Positions 43,724 through 53,031 of a stretch of 64,000 nt of DNA are shown here, one piece after another. A model generated the notes under the pieces. The model was not told where the DNA came from, did no database searches, and saw nothing but the letters and a program-made list of their open reading frames with translations. The position numbers and the translations under genes are program-made. Source of the DNA: Prevotella sp. GTDB taxonomy: Bacteria > Bacteroidota > Bacteroidia > Bacteroidales > Dysgonomonadaceae. Within the stretch, counting starts at the first letter, position 1. Every line of letters begins with the position of its first letter. The DNA lies in contig JAISUS010000028.1 in the NCBI GenBank assembly GCA_031271965.1, positions 1-64,000 on the forward strand, read 5' to 3'.

Positions 43724-44794
43724 GTGAATATTGACACAAAAATAAATTTCATCTTACCATTTAAGCCTCGTCGTCCCGCAGGTGGTTTCAGAGTAATGTA
43801 TGAATATGCCAACCGTTTGGCTAAAAAGGGCTATCAGGTGCATTTGACTTTTCCGGTCAGAACTCCCTATATGAAGTACAGGTTACCTTATTTTGTACGC
43901 CGTGTATTATCAGAGTTGGAGGGGTTCTCCAGAGATAGATGGTTCGAGTTTGAAGAGGGCATAACCATGTCATATGTTCCTGAAGTTAAGGATAAGTATG
44001 TGGTAGATGCAGATGTAGTGATTGCTACATGGTGGTCTACCGTATTGGAAATGGGAGCATTGAATGAAAAGAAAGGAAAGAAGATAAATCTAATACAGGG
44101 TTTTGAAAATTGGGAGGGACATGAAGACTTATTATATTCTTCTTACAATATGAAGAATACAACGAATATTGTTGTTGCTTCGTATTTAAAAAAGAGAGTA
44201 GCCCTGTATACCGATAATAGAATCGAACTTATAGAAAATGGCGTCGATAGTACAATGTATCATGTAAGGATACCAATAGAAGAAAGAAAGCCCGAAACGG
44301 TAGCTATGATGTATTCGATACAGGAAATAAAAGGTTCTAAATATGGTTTAGAAGCCTTAGCTATAGTAAAAGAAAGAATACCAGGATTAGAAGTAGAGAT
44401 GTTCGGAATATCTTCAGCACCGGAGGGTTTACCGTATTGGATAACGTATCATCGAGATCCGAATGACTTATGCGGCTTGTATAATCGTAATGCCATATTT
44501 ATTTCCAATAGCTTCACCGAAGGTTTCGGATTGGTTTCCGTAGAGTCCATGTTTTGCGGATGTGCTTTAGTCTGTACGGATATTGAAGGACATCAGGAGT
44601 ATGCATTCGATAGTAAAACAGCGTTATTGACAGACGTTGCTAATCCTTTTCAAATGGCAGACCGTATTTGTTATTTAATAGAAAATAATGAATATCGTAT
44701 AAATTTAGCTCAACAGGGAAACTATTATGTACAGAGATTTTCTTGGGAAAATTCGATAAAGAAAATAGAGGATATTATTAATAATATACTTTAA
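43724..44794 (+). CDS. Glycosyltransferase, GT4-like
   Basis: This 356-residue GT-B-fold transferase starts with GTG. The N-terminal domain has the KPRRPAGGFRVMYEYANRLA nucleoside-loop region; the C-terminal domain has the EGFGLVSVE motif (Glu266 and Glu274, the E-x7-E of retaining GT4 enzymes) after NRNAIFISNSFT. It has no membrane helix and should act at the cytoplasmic face, adding a sugar to a glycan or lipid. It stands alone between unrelated genes, so its acceptor cannot be inferred. Confidence 0.88.
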   Translation: MNIDTKINFILPFKPRRPAGGFRVMYEYANRLAKKGYQVHLTFPVRTPYMKYRLPYFVRRVLSELEGFSRDRWFEFEEGITMSYVPEVKDKYVVDADVVIATWWSTVLEMGALNEKKGKKINLIQGFENWEGHEDLLYSSYNMKNTTNIVVASYLKKRVALYTDNRIELIENGVDSTMYHVRIPIEERKPETVAMMYSIQEIKGSKYGLEALAIVKERIPGLEVEMFGISSAPEGLPYWITYHRDPNDLCGLYNRNAIFISNSFTEGFGLVSVESMFCGCALVCTDIEGHQEYAFDSKTALLTDVANPFQMADRICYLIENNEYRINLAQQGNYYVQRFSWENSIKKIEDIINNIL

Positions 44795-44979
44795 TTAAAC
44801 ATTTTAAGAACATTTTGTAAATAAAAGTGTTTTAATAATAAATTCGGTTTAATTGCGATTATATCAATAGATTAACGAAGTAGGCTTCCCAACCTTATCT
44901 AGAATTGATGTATATTCCTCTTGGTTAAATTTTTTTTATTGTAAATAAATTATAGATATTTTACTAGGTTTTATATGAT

Positions 44980-45005
44980 AGCTCCTAATTAATAATTAGG
45001 GGCTT
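44980..45005 (-). terminator. Hairpin after the ABC-2 exporter operon
   Basis: AGCTCCTAATT and AATTAGGGGCT form an 11-pair stem with one G-T wobble around AAT, 17 bases past the stop of the last permease. The T-rich tail on the leftward strand is poor. The other 185 bases up to the glycosyltransferase stop show no clear element. Confidence 0.55.
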
Positions 45006-45021
45006 CTCTAATTTTAAATAA

Positions 45022-46122
45022 TTAATTGGTTGTTTTTCTGTAACTAAATATGGCAAGCATGTTGAAAGTTATTACAAACCCTGTAATTTTGGCAAGATTC
45101 GGTAATATATCCATGAATCCGCTTCCTTTCATGTATATCATACGGATAACCTCTACAAAATAGCGTAAAGGATTAAATAGTGTTACTATTTGCGCCCATT
45201 GAGGCATGCTACTAATAGGAGTGAACAAACCACTAAGAAGAATAAATATAATAAGGAAGAAAAATATCATAAACATAGCTTGTTGCTGTGTACTTGCAAA
45301 GTTGGATATCATCAGTCCAAAGCCAGTAAAGGCCAGAAGGTAGAAAAAAGCAAATATATAAATGTTGATCATATGCCCGAGGGGAATTAACCCATATATC
45401 AACCAGGCTATAAACATTCCTACCGTCAGAAGTAACAACCCTATTACCCAGAATGGAATCAATTTACCTAAAATGAAAATGAACTTGGGAATTGGGGTAA
45501 CGTTTATTTGTTCCATTGTACCTATCTCTTTTTCGCGTACAATGTTCATTGAAGAAAGCATTCCTCCCATCAAGGTAACTAAAATGACCAATATACCGGG
45601 AACCATGAAGTTACGGTAATTCATTGTCGTGTTATATCTGTAATATGGTTTTAAACTTATGCCGCCTGTTACTGACGGATTCTTGATTTCTGAATTATAA
45701 TCGTTTATAATCTGTGTAATATAGGAAAGCCCCAGGCCGGCTTTCTGCCCATTTACTGCATTTATAGATAACATAAGGGTAGGAGGCTGTTCGTTTACAA
45801 AGTCTTTTTCAAAATTTTGAGGAATTTCAAGAATCAGGTCGGCTTTGTTTTGCTCTATAGCATTTATAGCTTTATTGTATGAATCGGAATAATCGGAGAG
45901 CTGAAAAAATCTGGACGAAATCACTTTCTCTATCAAATTTCGTGAATACGAACTTTTATCATTATCTACAACACTCAGCGAGATATTACGCTGTTCAAAT
46001 GTGGCAGCCCATGGCAGGATAAGAAGCTGTATTACCGGCATGGCAATAATCATTCGCAGCAGAACTTTATTTCTGATTATTTGTAAAAACTCTTTTTGCA
46101 GTAAATATTTTAATCTTCTCAT
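45022..46122 (-). CDS. ABC-2 type permease, YbhR/YbhS-like (second)
   Basis: This 366-residue permease has one N-terminal helix (about 20-38), a long extracytoplasmic domain (about 40-170) and five helices in the C-terminal half (175-360), with VREKEIGTMEQINVTPI as the family's coupling motif. It is the last of six genes after a TetR regulator. Its start overlaps the previous permease stop (ATGA), and the two should form a heterodimer. Systems of this order export drugs or lipophilic compounds. Confidence 0.92.
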   Translation of the reverse strand: MRRLKYLLQKEFLQIIRNKVLLRMIIAMPVIQLLILPWAATFEQRNISLSVVDNDKSSYSRNLIEKVISSRFFQLSDYSDSYNKAINAIEQNKADLILEIPQNFEKDFVNEQPPTLMLSINAVNGQKAGLGLSYITQIINDYNSEIKNPSVTGGISLKPYYRYNTTMNYRNFMVPGILVILVTLMGGMLSSMNIVREKEIGTMEQINVTPIPKFIFILGKLIPFWVIGLLLLTVGMFIAWLIYGLIPLGHMINIYIFAFFYLLAFTGFGLMISNFASTQQQAMFMIFFFLIIFILLSGLFTPISSMPQWAQIVTLFNPLRYFVEVIRMIYMKGSGFMDILPNLAKITGFVITFNMLAIFSYRKTTN

Positions 46123-47222
46123 AATCTGTTTTTAAATTTCTTGATACTTACTGTCAGCAAAATAATAGTCATAACCGATAATACTGAAAATTGCACCCAA
46201 ATGGCACTGAATCCCAATCCTTTTATCATTACATCACGAAGTGCTTCGATGAACCACCGGGCAGGGATAATATAAGATATACCCCTCAGTATGGTTGGCA
46301 TTCCTTCAAGAGGAAATATTAAGCCGGACAATAACATTGATGGTAACATGAGGCCTATGGATGAACCTATCATTGCTGCTTGTTGAGTTTGTGTAATCGA
46401 CGAAATAAGCAGCCCCAAAGCAAGTGCCGAGAAAGTAAATATAATGCTCAACAGCATTATCAGAAATACACTGCCTGCTATAGGAACATCAAGAATGAAG
46501 TATGCCATAAGAAGAATGGATATAACATTCAGAATGGAAATGATGAGGTAGGGGATAGCTTTGGCCAGAATAATAGTAGTCGGTTTGAGAGGCGATACCA
46601 ACAAAATTTCCATTGTTCCTAATTCTTTTTCCCTTACAACGGATATAGATGTCATCATAGCACAAATAATCATCATAATCATGCCGATCAGTCCTGGGAC
46701 AAAGTTATAGGCACTTTTCATCTGAGGATTATACAGCATCTTCACTTCCATGTTGATGAATTGGCCATTTTGTAATCCTTTCGACATTTCTTGCTGATAT
46801 TGCATCATAATCATCTGAAAATAGTTAACTAATGTAGAGGCTTCGTTAGGGTCAGATGCGTCTACCATTAGCTGAATATCTGTATTGTTTGTATGTAATA
46901 TATCGTTACTGAATTGTGAAGGAATAATGATGACCATTTTGCAGCTTCCCTTTTGAAATATCTTTTCTATTTCATCAGCACTATCCAGATAACCAGTCAG
47001 ACTAAAATATTTATTATTACTTATTTTTTCTGCCAACTTATGCGATTCTACCGATTTTGATTCGTCTAATACAGCGAATGGAGTATTCTTTATCTCTGTA
47101 GATACGGCAAATCCTAATATCATCAGCAAGACAACAGGAAGTGCTAGCATGATTGTCAATGTCAGAGGATCACGGGTAATATGATAAATTTCTTTTTTTA
47201 TAAAACTGATAAGCTGTTTCAT
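46119..47222 (-). CDS. ABC-2 type permease, YbhR/YbhS-like (first)
   Basis: This 367-residue permease has the same plan as its downstream neighbour: a helix at about 20-40, an extracytoplasmic domain to about residue 175, then five helices with VREKELGTMEILLVSPL. It overlaps both the ATPase gene upstream and the second permease downstream by four bases each, a tightly coupled operon. Confidence 0.92.
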   Translation of the reverse strand: MKQLISFIKKEIYHITRDPLTLTIMLALPVVLLMILGFAVSTEIKNTPFAVLDESKSVESHKLAEKISNNKYFSLTGYLDSADEIEKIFQKGSCKMVIIIPSQFSNDILHTNNTDIQLMVDASDPNEASTLVNYFQMIMMQYQQEMSKGLQNGQFINMEVKMLYNPQMKSAYNFVPGLIGMIMMIICAMMTSISVVREKELGTMEILLVSPLKPTTIILAKAIPYLIISILNVISILLMAYFILDVPIAGSVFLIMLLSIIFTFSALALGLLISSITQTQQAAMIGSSIGLMLPSMLLSGLIFPLEGMPTILRGISYIIPARWFIEALRDVMIKGLGFSAIWVQFSVLSVMTIILLTVSIKKFKNRL

Positions 47223-47956
47223 TCTCCATTTTTTTTTGTTTCTCTGGCTAAGGACTGAAATACTTCATCCATTGATTCAGCTTTAAACTCTGTTTTCAGT
47301 TCGGAAGGGGAACCCAATGCCTGTATTTGTCCGTCTACCATGATGGAAAGCCGGTTGCAGTATTCTGATTCATCCATGTAATGTGTCGTGACAAACGATG
47401 TAATACCTTCGTCTGAGGCTTTGTATATCATTTCCCAGAAAATTCGCCGCGACATTGGGTCTACCCCTCCGGTAGGTTCATCCAGAAATACTATTTTGGG
47501 AGAATGAAAAGTAGATACGGCAAAGGAGACCTTTTGTTTTATACCTAAAGGCAGAGAGCTAACCAAAGCATTTTGTTCGGTCTTGAGATCTAAATCACTC
47601 ATTACAACTTCCATTTTACTTTTAATATCTTTATTACTCATTCCGTATATCCCGCCGAAAAGTCGCAGATTCTCCCGTGTTGTTAAATCTTCATAAAGAG
47701 AAAATCTCTGACTCATATAACCAATGTTCTTTTTAATTTTATCGGTCTCTTTGTATATATCATACCCAGCCACTTTGCCTTCGCCCGATGTAGGGCTCAG
47801 TAATCCGCAAAGCATTCTCATGGCAGTCGTTTTTCCTGCACCGTTAGCTCCAAGAAAACCGAAAATTTCACCTTGTTCTACTTCGAAAGAGATATGGTCT
47901 ACGGCTTTGAAACTACCGAACTTTTTCGTTAAGTTTTTTGCTTCAATTACTTTCAT
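47219..47956 (-). CDS. ABC exporter ATPase, C-terminal-type half of YbhF
   Basis: This 245-residue ATPase has Walker A GANGAGKTT (36-44) and Walker B KIVFLDEPTGG. The signature is the degenerate LPLGIKQK rather than LSGGQ, which is seen in the second nucleotide-binding half of YbhF-like proteins. In E. coli YbhF both halves are one protein; here they are two genes overlapping by 14 bases. Confidence 0.93.
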   Translation of the reverse strand: MKVIEAKNLTKKFGSFKAVDHISFEVEQGEIFGFLGANGAGKTTAMRMLCGLLSPTSGEGKVAGYDIYKETDKIKKNIGYMSQRFSLYEDLTTRENLRLFGGIYGMSNKDIKSKMEVVMSDLDLKTEQNALVSSLPLGIKQKVSFAVSTFHSPKIVFLDEPTGGVDPMSRRIFWEMIYKASDEGITSFVTTHYMDESEYCNRLSIMVDGQIQALGSPSELKTEFKAESMDEVFQSLARETKKNGE

Positions 47957-48833
47957 AGCTCATTAGTTGTATAAAACAGTCTTCTATAGTCGGTTCTATC
48001 TCTTTTAGTTCATAGTCCGGAAAATTTATGTTCGTACCATTACCATCAAAAACGATGTGCAAATATTCGCCCGATATATAACAAAGGCTGATATTACGCT
48101 GATTTTTCAATTGTTCCAATAGATGATAATTATTCTTCGACTTGGCTGCGTACAACTTATGAGGATAGTTGGCAACTATCTGTTGAGGAGTGTTAACCGA
48201 CAATATTTTGCCTGTTTGTATCAGGGCTATGCGGTCGCACATACCGGCCTCGTCCATATATGGAGTGGATACCATAATTGTTATATCTTGCTCTTTCAAT
48301 TTTTTGAGCATTTCCCAAAATTCTTTGCGGGACACAGGGTCTACTCCTGTTGTCGGTTCATCCAGAAACAATACATCCGGCTTATGGATCAGGGCACAAC
48401 ATAAAGCCAACTTTTGCTTCATTCCTCCCGACAGTTTACCTGCACGGCGTTTTTTGAAAGGCTCAATTTGTACATATATATCCTTTATCATGTCGTAATT
48501 TGCTTCGACAGAGGTATTGAAAACATCAGCAAAAAAGTTCAGGTTTTCCTCTATTGTCATATCCTGATAGAGAGAAAATCGTCCGGGCATATAACCTATC
48601 CTGCTACGTATTTCGCGGAAACCATCCACTACATCGGTAGAATCTACTGTAGCCGTTCCTTTATCGGCAAGTAATAAGGTTGTCAATATTCTGAATAGGG
48701 ATGTTTTTCCGGCTCCATCGGGACCTATCAGCCCGAATAATTCGCCTTTCTCTATTTGCAGGCTTATATTATCCAGTGCATGAACCGGTTGTTTGCCTGC
48801 GTAAGTTTTGGATATGTTGTTTATCGAGATCAT
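47943..48833 (-). CDS. ABC exporter ATPase, N-terminal-type half of YbhF
   Basis: This 296-residue ATPase has Walker A GPDGAGKTS (37-45), the normal signature LSGGMKQK and Walker B DVLFLDEPTTG. A C-terminal extension (about 225-296) has no nucleotide-binding motif. With the next gene it makes up an asymmetric ATPase pair, one canonical and one degenerate signature. It overlaps the upstream adaptor gene by four bases. Confidence 0.93.
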   Translation of the reverse strand: MISINNISKTYAGKQPVHALDNISLQIEKGELFGLIGPDGAGKTSLFRILTTLLLADKGTATVDSTDVVDGFREIRSRIGYMPGRFSLYQDMTIEENLNFFADVFNTSVEANYDMIKDIYVQIEPFKKRRAGKLSGGMKQKLALCCALIHKPDVLFLDEPTTGVDPVSRKEFWEMLKKLKEQDITIMVSTPYMDEAGMCDRIALIQTGKILSVNTPQQIVANYPHKLYAAKSKNNYHLLEQLKNQRNISLCYISGEYLHIVFDGNGTNINFPDYELKEIEPTIEDCFIQLMSYESN

Positions 48834-49738
48834 TTTTTGTCACTGTTAAAATCTACATCGCCGTACATGCCTATTTTTATCAATCCGTCGGTGTTCCCGA
48901 CAGCAATTTTCACTGCATATACCAGGTTCTGCCGTTCATCCTGTGTCTGTATGGTTTTAGGTGTAAATTCAGCTTTATCTGATATCCACGAAACAGTACC
49001 TTTATATGACTTCTGAGTATCGTCAGCCGCATTAATAAAAAGGGTTACCTCTTGCCCTATTTTGATACTTTCCAGTTGTGAGGAGATAATATATGCCCGT
49101 AAAAACATGTTTTTGGTATCAGCAAGTTTATATAGAGGTTTGCCTTGTGAAGTCATTTCTTTAGCCTCTGCATACTTGCTCAATACGACTCCATCCATAG
49201 GATTGATAATGCGGCTTTTGGCCAACTGGTCTTCTATTTGGGCTACCTGTATTTCATAGGCGCTGCTTTCCTCATTCAAGCTGCTTACCGATGTGTTCAG
49301 GGAGTTTAGTTGTGCAGCCAAAGACTGTTGAAGGACAGCCAACTGAGAGTTGATATCGTCCAACTGCTTTTGTGTCGCAGCACCATCATTCAACAGGCTT
49401 TCAATACGACGTTTTTCTATTCCGGCTTTAGATATTTGTTCTTTAATACCTGCTACCTGAATTGATACATCCGGACGCCTTACATTTACAGCCTTTGATG
49501 TCGTTTGCAATTGTAATTTTCTTAAGTACAGCTGTGTCGTGTCTACATATCCCAAATATTGACCTTTTGCCAATATGTCCCCTTCGGCTATATTGAATTC
49601 TTCAATTTTACCGGATGCCTCAGCCGATACGATAATTTCGGTTGCTTCAAATGTTCCTGATGCATCATGATTGAATTTGTTACGGTTACAGGACATACAG
49701 ATAAAGAATAATCCTGTTATCAGTAATGTATATTTCAT
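48830..49738 (-). CDS. HlyD/YbhG-like periplasmic adaptor, lipoprotein
   Basis: This 302-residue adaptor has a lipoprotein signal (TGLFFICMSC, Cys17) in place of a membrane helix. It then has the lipoyl half (VSAEASGKIEEFNIAEGD), a coiled-coil hairpin (about 90-185) and the returning half (SRIINPMDGVVLSKYAEAKE). It matches YbhG in size and links the ABC-2 permeases to the TolC protein encoded just upstream, with one base between the genes. Confidence 0.92.
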   Translation of the reverse strand: MKYTLLITGLFFICMSCNRNKFNHDASGTFEATEIIVSAEASGKIEEFNIAEGDILAKGQYLGYVDTTQLYLRKLQLQTTSKAVNVRRPDVSIQVAGIKEQISKAGIEKRRIESLLNDGAATQKQLDDINSQLAVLQQSLAAQLNSLNTSVSSLNEESSAYEIQVAQIEDQLAKSRIINPMDGVVLSKYAEAKEMTSQGKPLYKLADTKNMFLRAYIISSQLESIKIGQEVTLFINAADDTQKSYKGTVSWISDKAEFTPKTIQTQDERQNLVYAVKIAVGNTDGLIKIGMYGDVDFNSDKK

Positions 49739-49739
49739 A

Positions 49740-51023
49740 TTAGTTTCCTTGAATATATTTATAATTATAAATGCTTATCAGATATTGTATATTGTGAAGA
49801 GCCTTGGTTTGCATTGCCTGATTTTCGGCGTTTATATCACGAATAAGTTCGTTGGTTTGATATACTCCGTTTTTGTATTTGCTTTCGCTTGCTTTTCTGA
49901 CGCGATTTCTTAACGCGATAATTTCGTTGTCTTTGGCTAACAGTTTCTGTATTTTCTGAGTTTCAGCTTGTTGTTGTGTTAGTTGAATATTTGTATTGAA
50001 CATAAAAACGTCTTGTTGTACATCGATACTGCTTTTGTTATTGGCGATAAGTTTACGTTCATTACTTTTGGTATATAAATTTCCAAAATTCCAGCTCAAC
50101 TTAACGCCTCCGATGGCGAATAGTTTGAATTTGGTGTCCAGCATATTCAATCCCGGACGTCCATATCCGCTTTGAGCAAATAATCCGATCTGAGGCAGAT
50201 TCTTAGCAGTTATTGAACTCTCTTGTTTGTCGAAAAGTAGTCGTTGCGACTGATATAAGGACAATTCTGGCCGTGTAATGTTACCATATATAAAGTTGTC
50301 TGCCGGTTGTTGTAAAATGGTTTTATTATCCAGCTTTTGATGTATAAACAATCCCAGCATGCTGAGGTATGCTTGTCTCACACTCAATTGTTCAGTCCTG
50401 CTCTGGTCTATATTCAGCAATTCCACATCTATTTGGTCCAAATCAGACTGCATGGCCACTCCATTATTGAACATAGATTGCGCTATATCTCTATTTACTT
50501 TTATTGTTGCTTCCGTGAGATCGAGTATTTTTAGTTGTTCATCGATTATCAATATGCCAAAATATAGCTGGTTAATTTTCTCTTTTATAGGGTATATGCT
50601 GACTCCTATTTTCTGTTTCTCTACTTCTGTATTGGCTTTTGTTATTTGCTTTTGAGCACTGATAACCCCTCCGTCCCAGATCAATTGTGTAGCATCTACG
50701 GTTGCTTTATACTGATCTTTCTTCATTGTGGGTATTTCAGCATTCGGTATAGGTAATGATGACAGATCAATCGGGATTTTTGTTACATCTGATTGATACG
50801 TAGCCTGTCCGTTTAAAGAGAATTGGGGAAGATAGTTTTTTGAAATATTTTCCAGCGAGTATTGTTCGGCAAGGGATATAAGTCCGTATTGTCTGATCAG
50901 AGGATAATTATTTGTTGCTTTCTGCTGGCATTCTTCTAAAGTGAGTGTTGCGGTTTGAGTATTTGCCGTACAACAAATACTTAGCAATATGGTAATAAGG
51001 ATATTCTTTTTCATAAACTTCAT
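49740..51023 (-). CDS. TolC-family outer-membrane protein (ABC-2 operon)
   Basis: This channel protein of about 427 residues has a signal peptide (KKNILITILLSICCTANTQ) and the TolC repeat helices (LTLEECQQKATNNYPLIRQY, DLDQIDVELLNIDQS). It lies three bases after the TetR gene and one base before the adaptor. An in-frame ATG three codons later (MKKNILIT) is an equally good start. Confidence 0.9.
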   Translation of the reverse strand: MKFMKKNILITILLSICCTANTQTATLTLEECQQKATNNYPLIRQYGLISLAEQYSLENISKNYLPQFSLNGQATYQSDVTKIPIDLSSLPIPNAEIPTMKKDQYKATVDATQLIWDGGVISAQKQITKANTEVEKQKIGVSIYPIKEKINQLYFGILIIDEQLKILDLTEATIKVNRDIAQSMFNNGVAMQSDLDQIDVELLNIDQSRTEQLSVRQAYLSMLGLFIHQKLDNKTILQQPADNFIYGNITRPELSLYQSQRLLFDKQESSITAKNLPQIGLFAQSGYGRPGLNMLDTKFKLFAIGGVKLSWNFGNLYTKSNERKLIANNKSSIDVQQDVFMFNTNIQLTQQQAETQKIQKLLAKDNEIIALRNRVRKASESKYKNGVYQTNELIRDINAENQAMQTKALHNIQYLISIYNYKYIQGN

Positions 51024-51026
51024 ATT

Positions 51027-51641
51027 TTATTTATCAAGTTTGAGCATTGTTTTTATCCACAATGGTATAAGTTCTCTTCTTTCGTTTATAAAATTTGAAT
51101 GTGCATTTATATCCATCGTATATATGTATGACATAATAGGACGGCCAACAACCGGTAATATGGTAAGCGATATAATATTCAGAAATATATGTATAGGTGT
51201 GATATCTATTCCCGCCTTTTTTATTTGCTCATTCAATTGTTCAAAGAAATAGCTTTCAGTTAAAATATCTTTGGGAATCTTGCTCTTTTGTATCAGCCTT
51301 TCCGGATTGGCTTGTATCTCGCTTAATACAAACAGCGGTAGATTAGGGTTTTCATGGAAGATATTTATATAGTGATCTACTATTGCTCTTATCTTTGAGT
51401 CCAGATTTGTTTTTTGATCGTTTACGATTTCACGAATGAATGAAAACATTTCCTGAACACTTTCGAGCATAATGATATTAAAAAGATTTTCTTTACTCCT
51501 GAAATAATAGTTCAAAAGGGCAGTGTTAATACCTGCTGCTTCAGCTATATCTCTTGTTTTGGTCTGTCCGTAGCCCTTCTCATGGAAGAGTTTTTTTGCT
51601 GTAAGCTTTATTTTCTCTTCTGTTGTTTGGTCTTTTTGCAT
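51027..51641 (-). CDS. TetR family repressor of the ABC-2 exporter operon
   Basis: This 204-residue regulator has the N-terminal TetR helix-turn-helix (TKTRDIAEAAGINTALLNYY, then FRSKENLF) and an alpha-helical ligand domain. It is the first gene of the seven-gene operon, so it very probably represses its own operon and responds to a substrate of the exporter, as CecR does for ybhGFSR in E. coli. Confidence 0.93.
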   Translation of the reverse strand: MQKDQTTEEKIKLTAKKLFHEKGYGQTKTRDIAEAAGINTALLNYYFRSKENLFNIIMLESVQEMFSFIREIVNDQKTNLDSKIRAIVDHYINIFHENPNLPLFVLSEIQANPERLIQKSKIPKDILTESYFFEQLNEQIKKAGIDITPIHIFLNIISLTILPVVGRPIMSYIYTMDINAHSNFINERRELIPLWIKTMLKLDK

Positions 51642-51686
51642 ACTCTCAAAATTTATGCAACAAACATAAATTAATTACATGATTAA

Positions 51687-51704
51687 ATATTTTGATTAAA
51701 ATAT
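51687..51704. promoter_or_regulatory. Possible TetR operator
   Basis: ATATTTT and AAAATAT form a perfect seven-base inverted repeat around GATT, 46 bases upstream of the TetR start codon. A second, weaker pair TTAAT-N6-ATTAA lies just beside it. The sequence is nearly all A and T, so chance is a real alternative. Confidence 0.35.
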
Positions 51705-51750
51705 ATTTTAACTAATATATGATTTTATTTAACACTAAGGAAATGGTAAT

Positions 51751-51783
51751 AAAAAAGCCGATACTTTGAGTATCAGCTTTTCT
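51751..51783 (-). terminator. Terminator after the pseudouridine synthase gene
   Basis: Read leftward, AAAAGCTGATACT pairs with AGTATCGGCTTTT around CAA with one mismatch, and a run of six T follows. It also separates that gene from the TetR promoter region. Confidence 0.85.
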
Positions 51784-51815
51784 GTATTATAGTTTATAAT
51801 AACTTAGAATATTAT

Positions 51816-52805
51816 TTATTTTCGACTTTTGGTAGGTTTACCCGCTTTTGACTTCGGTTTGTTCGCCGCTACTTTTTGCTTTCCGACTCTCAAACCACTT
51901 GCAGGTTTTCCTTTCGTTTTCGGTTTAGTCTTTCTGGTTGGACTTTCGGTTTGCGCAGCCGATGTTTGCTTTGATTTATCTGTTTTCTTTGTCGATTTTG
52001 AAATACTCGTGGCTTTACGGTAGTCTTTTTTCAGATCGGATTTTTCAAGGGCTTTATTAAAACTTTTATTGCTATTCGAAGATGCTTTTGTTTTTTCAGT
52101 CTTTTCCGAATCTTCGAGCATATCAAATAAGCCTTCCAATTCCGGGTCAGTGAGATTTCTCCAGTTTCCTTGTCCGAGATTGCCTAGCTTAATATTCATT
52201 ATTTGTATGCGCTCCAGCTTTAATACTTCATAGTCGAAATACTCACACATGCGTCTGATCTGCCTGTTCAAACCCTGAATAAGCGATATTTGAAACATAT
52301 AAGGATTGATTTCTACAATTTCGCATCTGCGAGTAACCCGGTCTAAGATAGGAACACCTTGAGCCATACGAGTCAGAAACTCTTTTGTAATAGGTTTATT
52401 AACCCTGACCAGATAGTCTTTCTTATGATTGTTACCGGCTCTTAGTATTTTATTTACGATGTCACCATCATTGGTCAACAGGATTAATCCTTGCGAATCT
52501 TTATCTAATCGTCCGATGGGAAATATACGTTGCTCGTGCCTGATAAAATTGATAATATTGTCTTTCTCCTGAATATCGGTTGTGCTTACAATACCTACTG
52601 GTTTATTGAAAGCAATGTATACAGGCTCAATATCATTTATTATTAGTTCTCCGTTTACTTTCACTTTTTGTCCGGGAAGAACCCGCATTCCTACTGAAGC
52701 ACGTCTCCCATTAACAGTAACTTTTCCTTCTTCTATAAACCGGTCAGCATCGCGGCGGGAACAAAATCCTGAACTGCTGATATATTTATTTAATCTGTAT
52801 TCCAT
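51816..52805 (-). CDS. RsuA/RluF-family pseudouridine synthase with basic C-terminal tail
   Basis: This enzyme converts uridine to pseudouridine in rRNA (RluF/RluB type in 23S). An S4 RNA-binding domain (about 1-60, [20 protein letters not shown]) precedes the catalytic domain, with Asp101 in [10 protein letters not shown] and [14 protein letters not shown]-type contacts ([14 protein letters not shown]). The core ends near residue 235. About 95 further residues form a low-complexity tail of lysine, serine and threonine with repeated [12 protein letters not shown]-like patterns, which probably aids RNA binding. It is monocistronic. Confidence 0.93.
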   Translation of the reverse strand: MEYRLNKYISSSGFCSRRDADRFIEEGKVTVNGRRASVGMRVLPGQKVKVNGELIINDIEPVYIAFNKPVGIVSTTDIQEKDNIINFIRHEQRIFPIGRLDKDSQGLILLTNDGDIVNKILRAGNNHKKDYLVRVNKPITKEFLTRMAQGVPILDRVTRRCEIVEINPYMFQISLIQGLNRQIRRMCEYFDYEVLKLERIQIMNIKLGNLGQGNWRNLTDPELEGLFDMLEDSEKTEKTKASSNSNKSFNKALEKSDLKKDYRKATSISKSTKKTDKSKQTSAAQTESPTRKTKPKTKGKPASGLRVGKQKVAANKPKSKAGKPTKSRK

Positions 52806-52977
52806 TTATTCATTTTATTTTAAGATACAAAGATCACAATTTTTTAAGTATTTTATTCGTGTTGCTTTATTAATATTCATATTCTTTTGTAATAATTGCT
52901 TATGAACATCTTTTTATTCGGGTATATTGTTGGTGGAAAGAACAATGACATAGCAAAAAGTGACAAGAATAATTATG

Positions 52978-53008
52978 TTGTATGTCTTGCAAAAAACTGA
53001 TACCTTTG
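52978..53008 (+). promoter_or_regulatory. Promoter of the S9 peptidase gene
   Basis: TTG (52978-52980), 20 bases, then TACCTTTG (53001-53008), a good -33/-7 pair. The -7 box ends 23 bases before the ATG. Confidence 0.65.
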
Positions 53009-53031
53009 AGTTGTAATATATAATTAATTCT

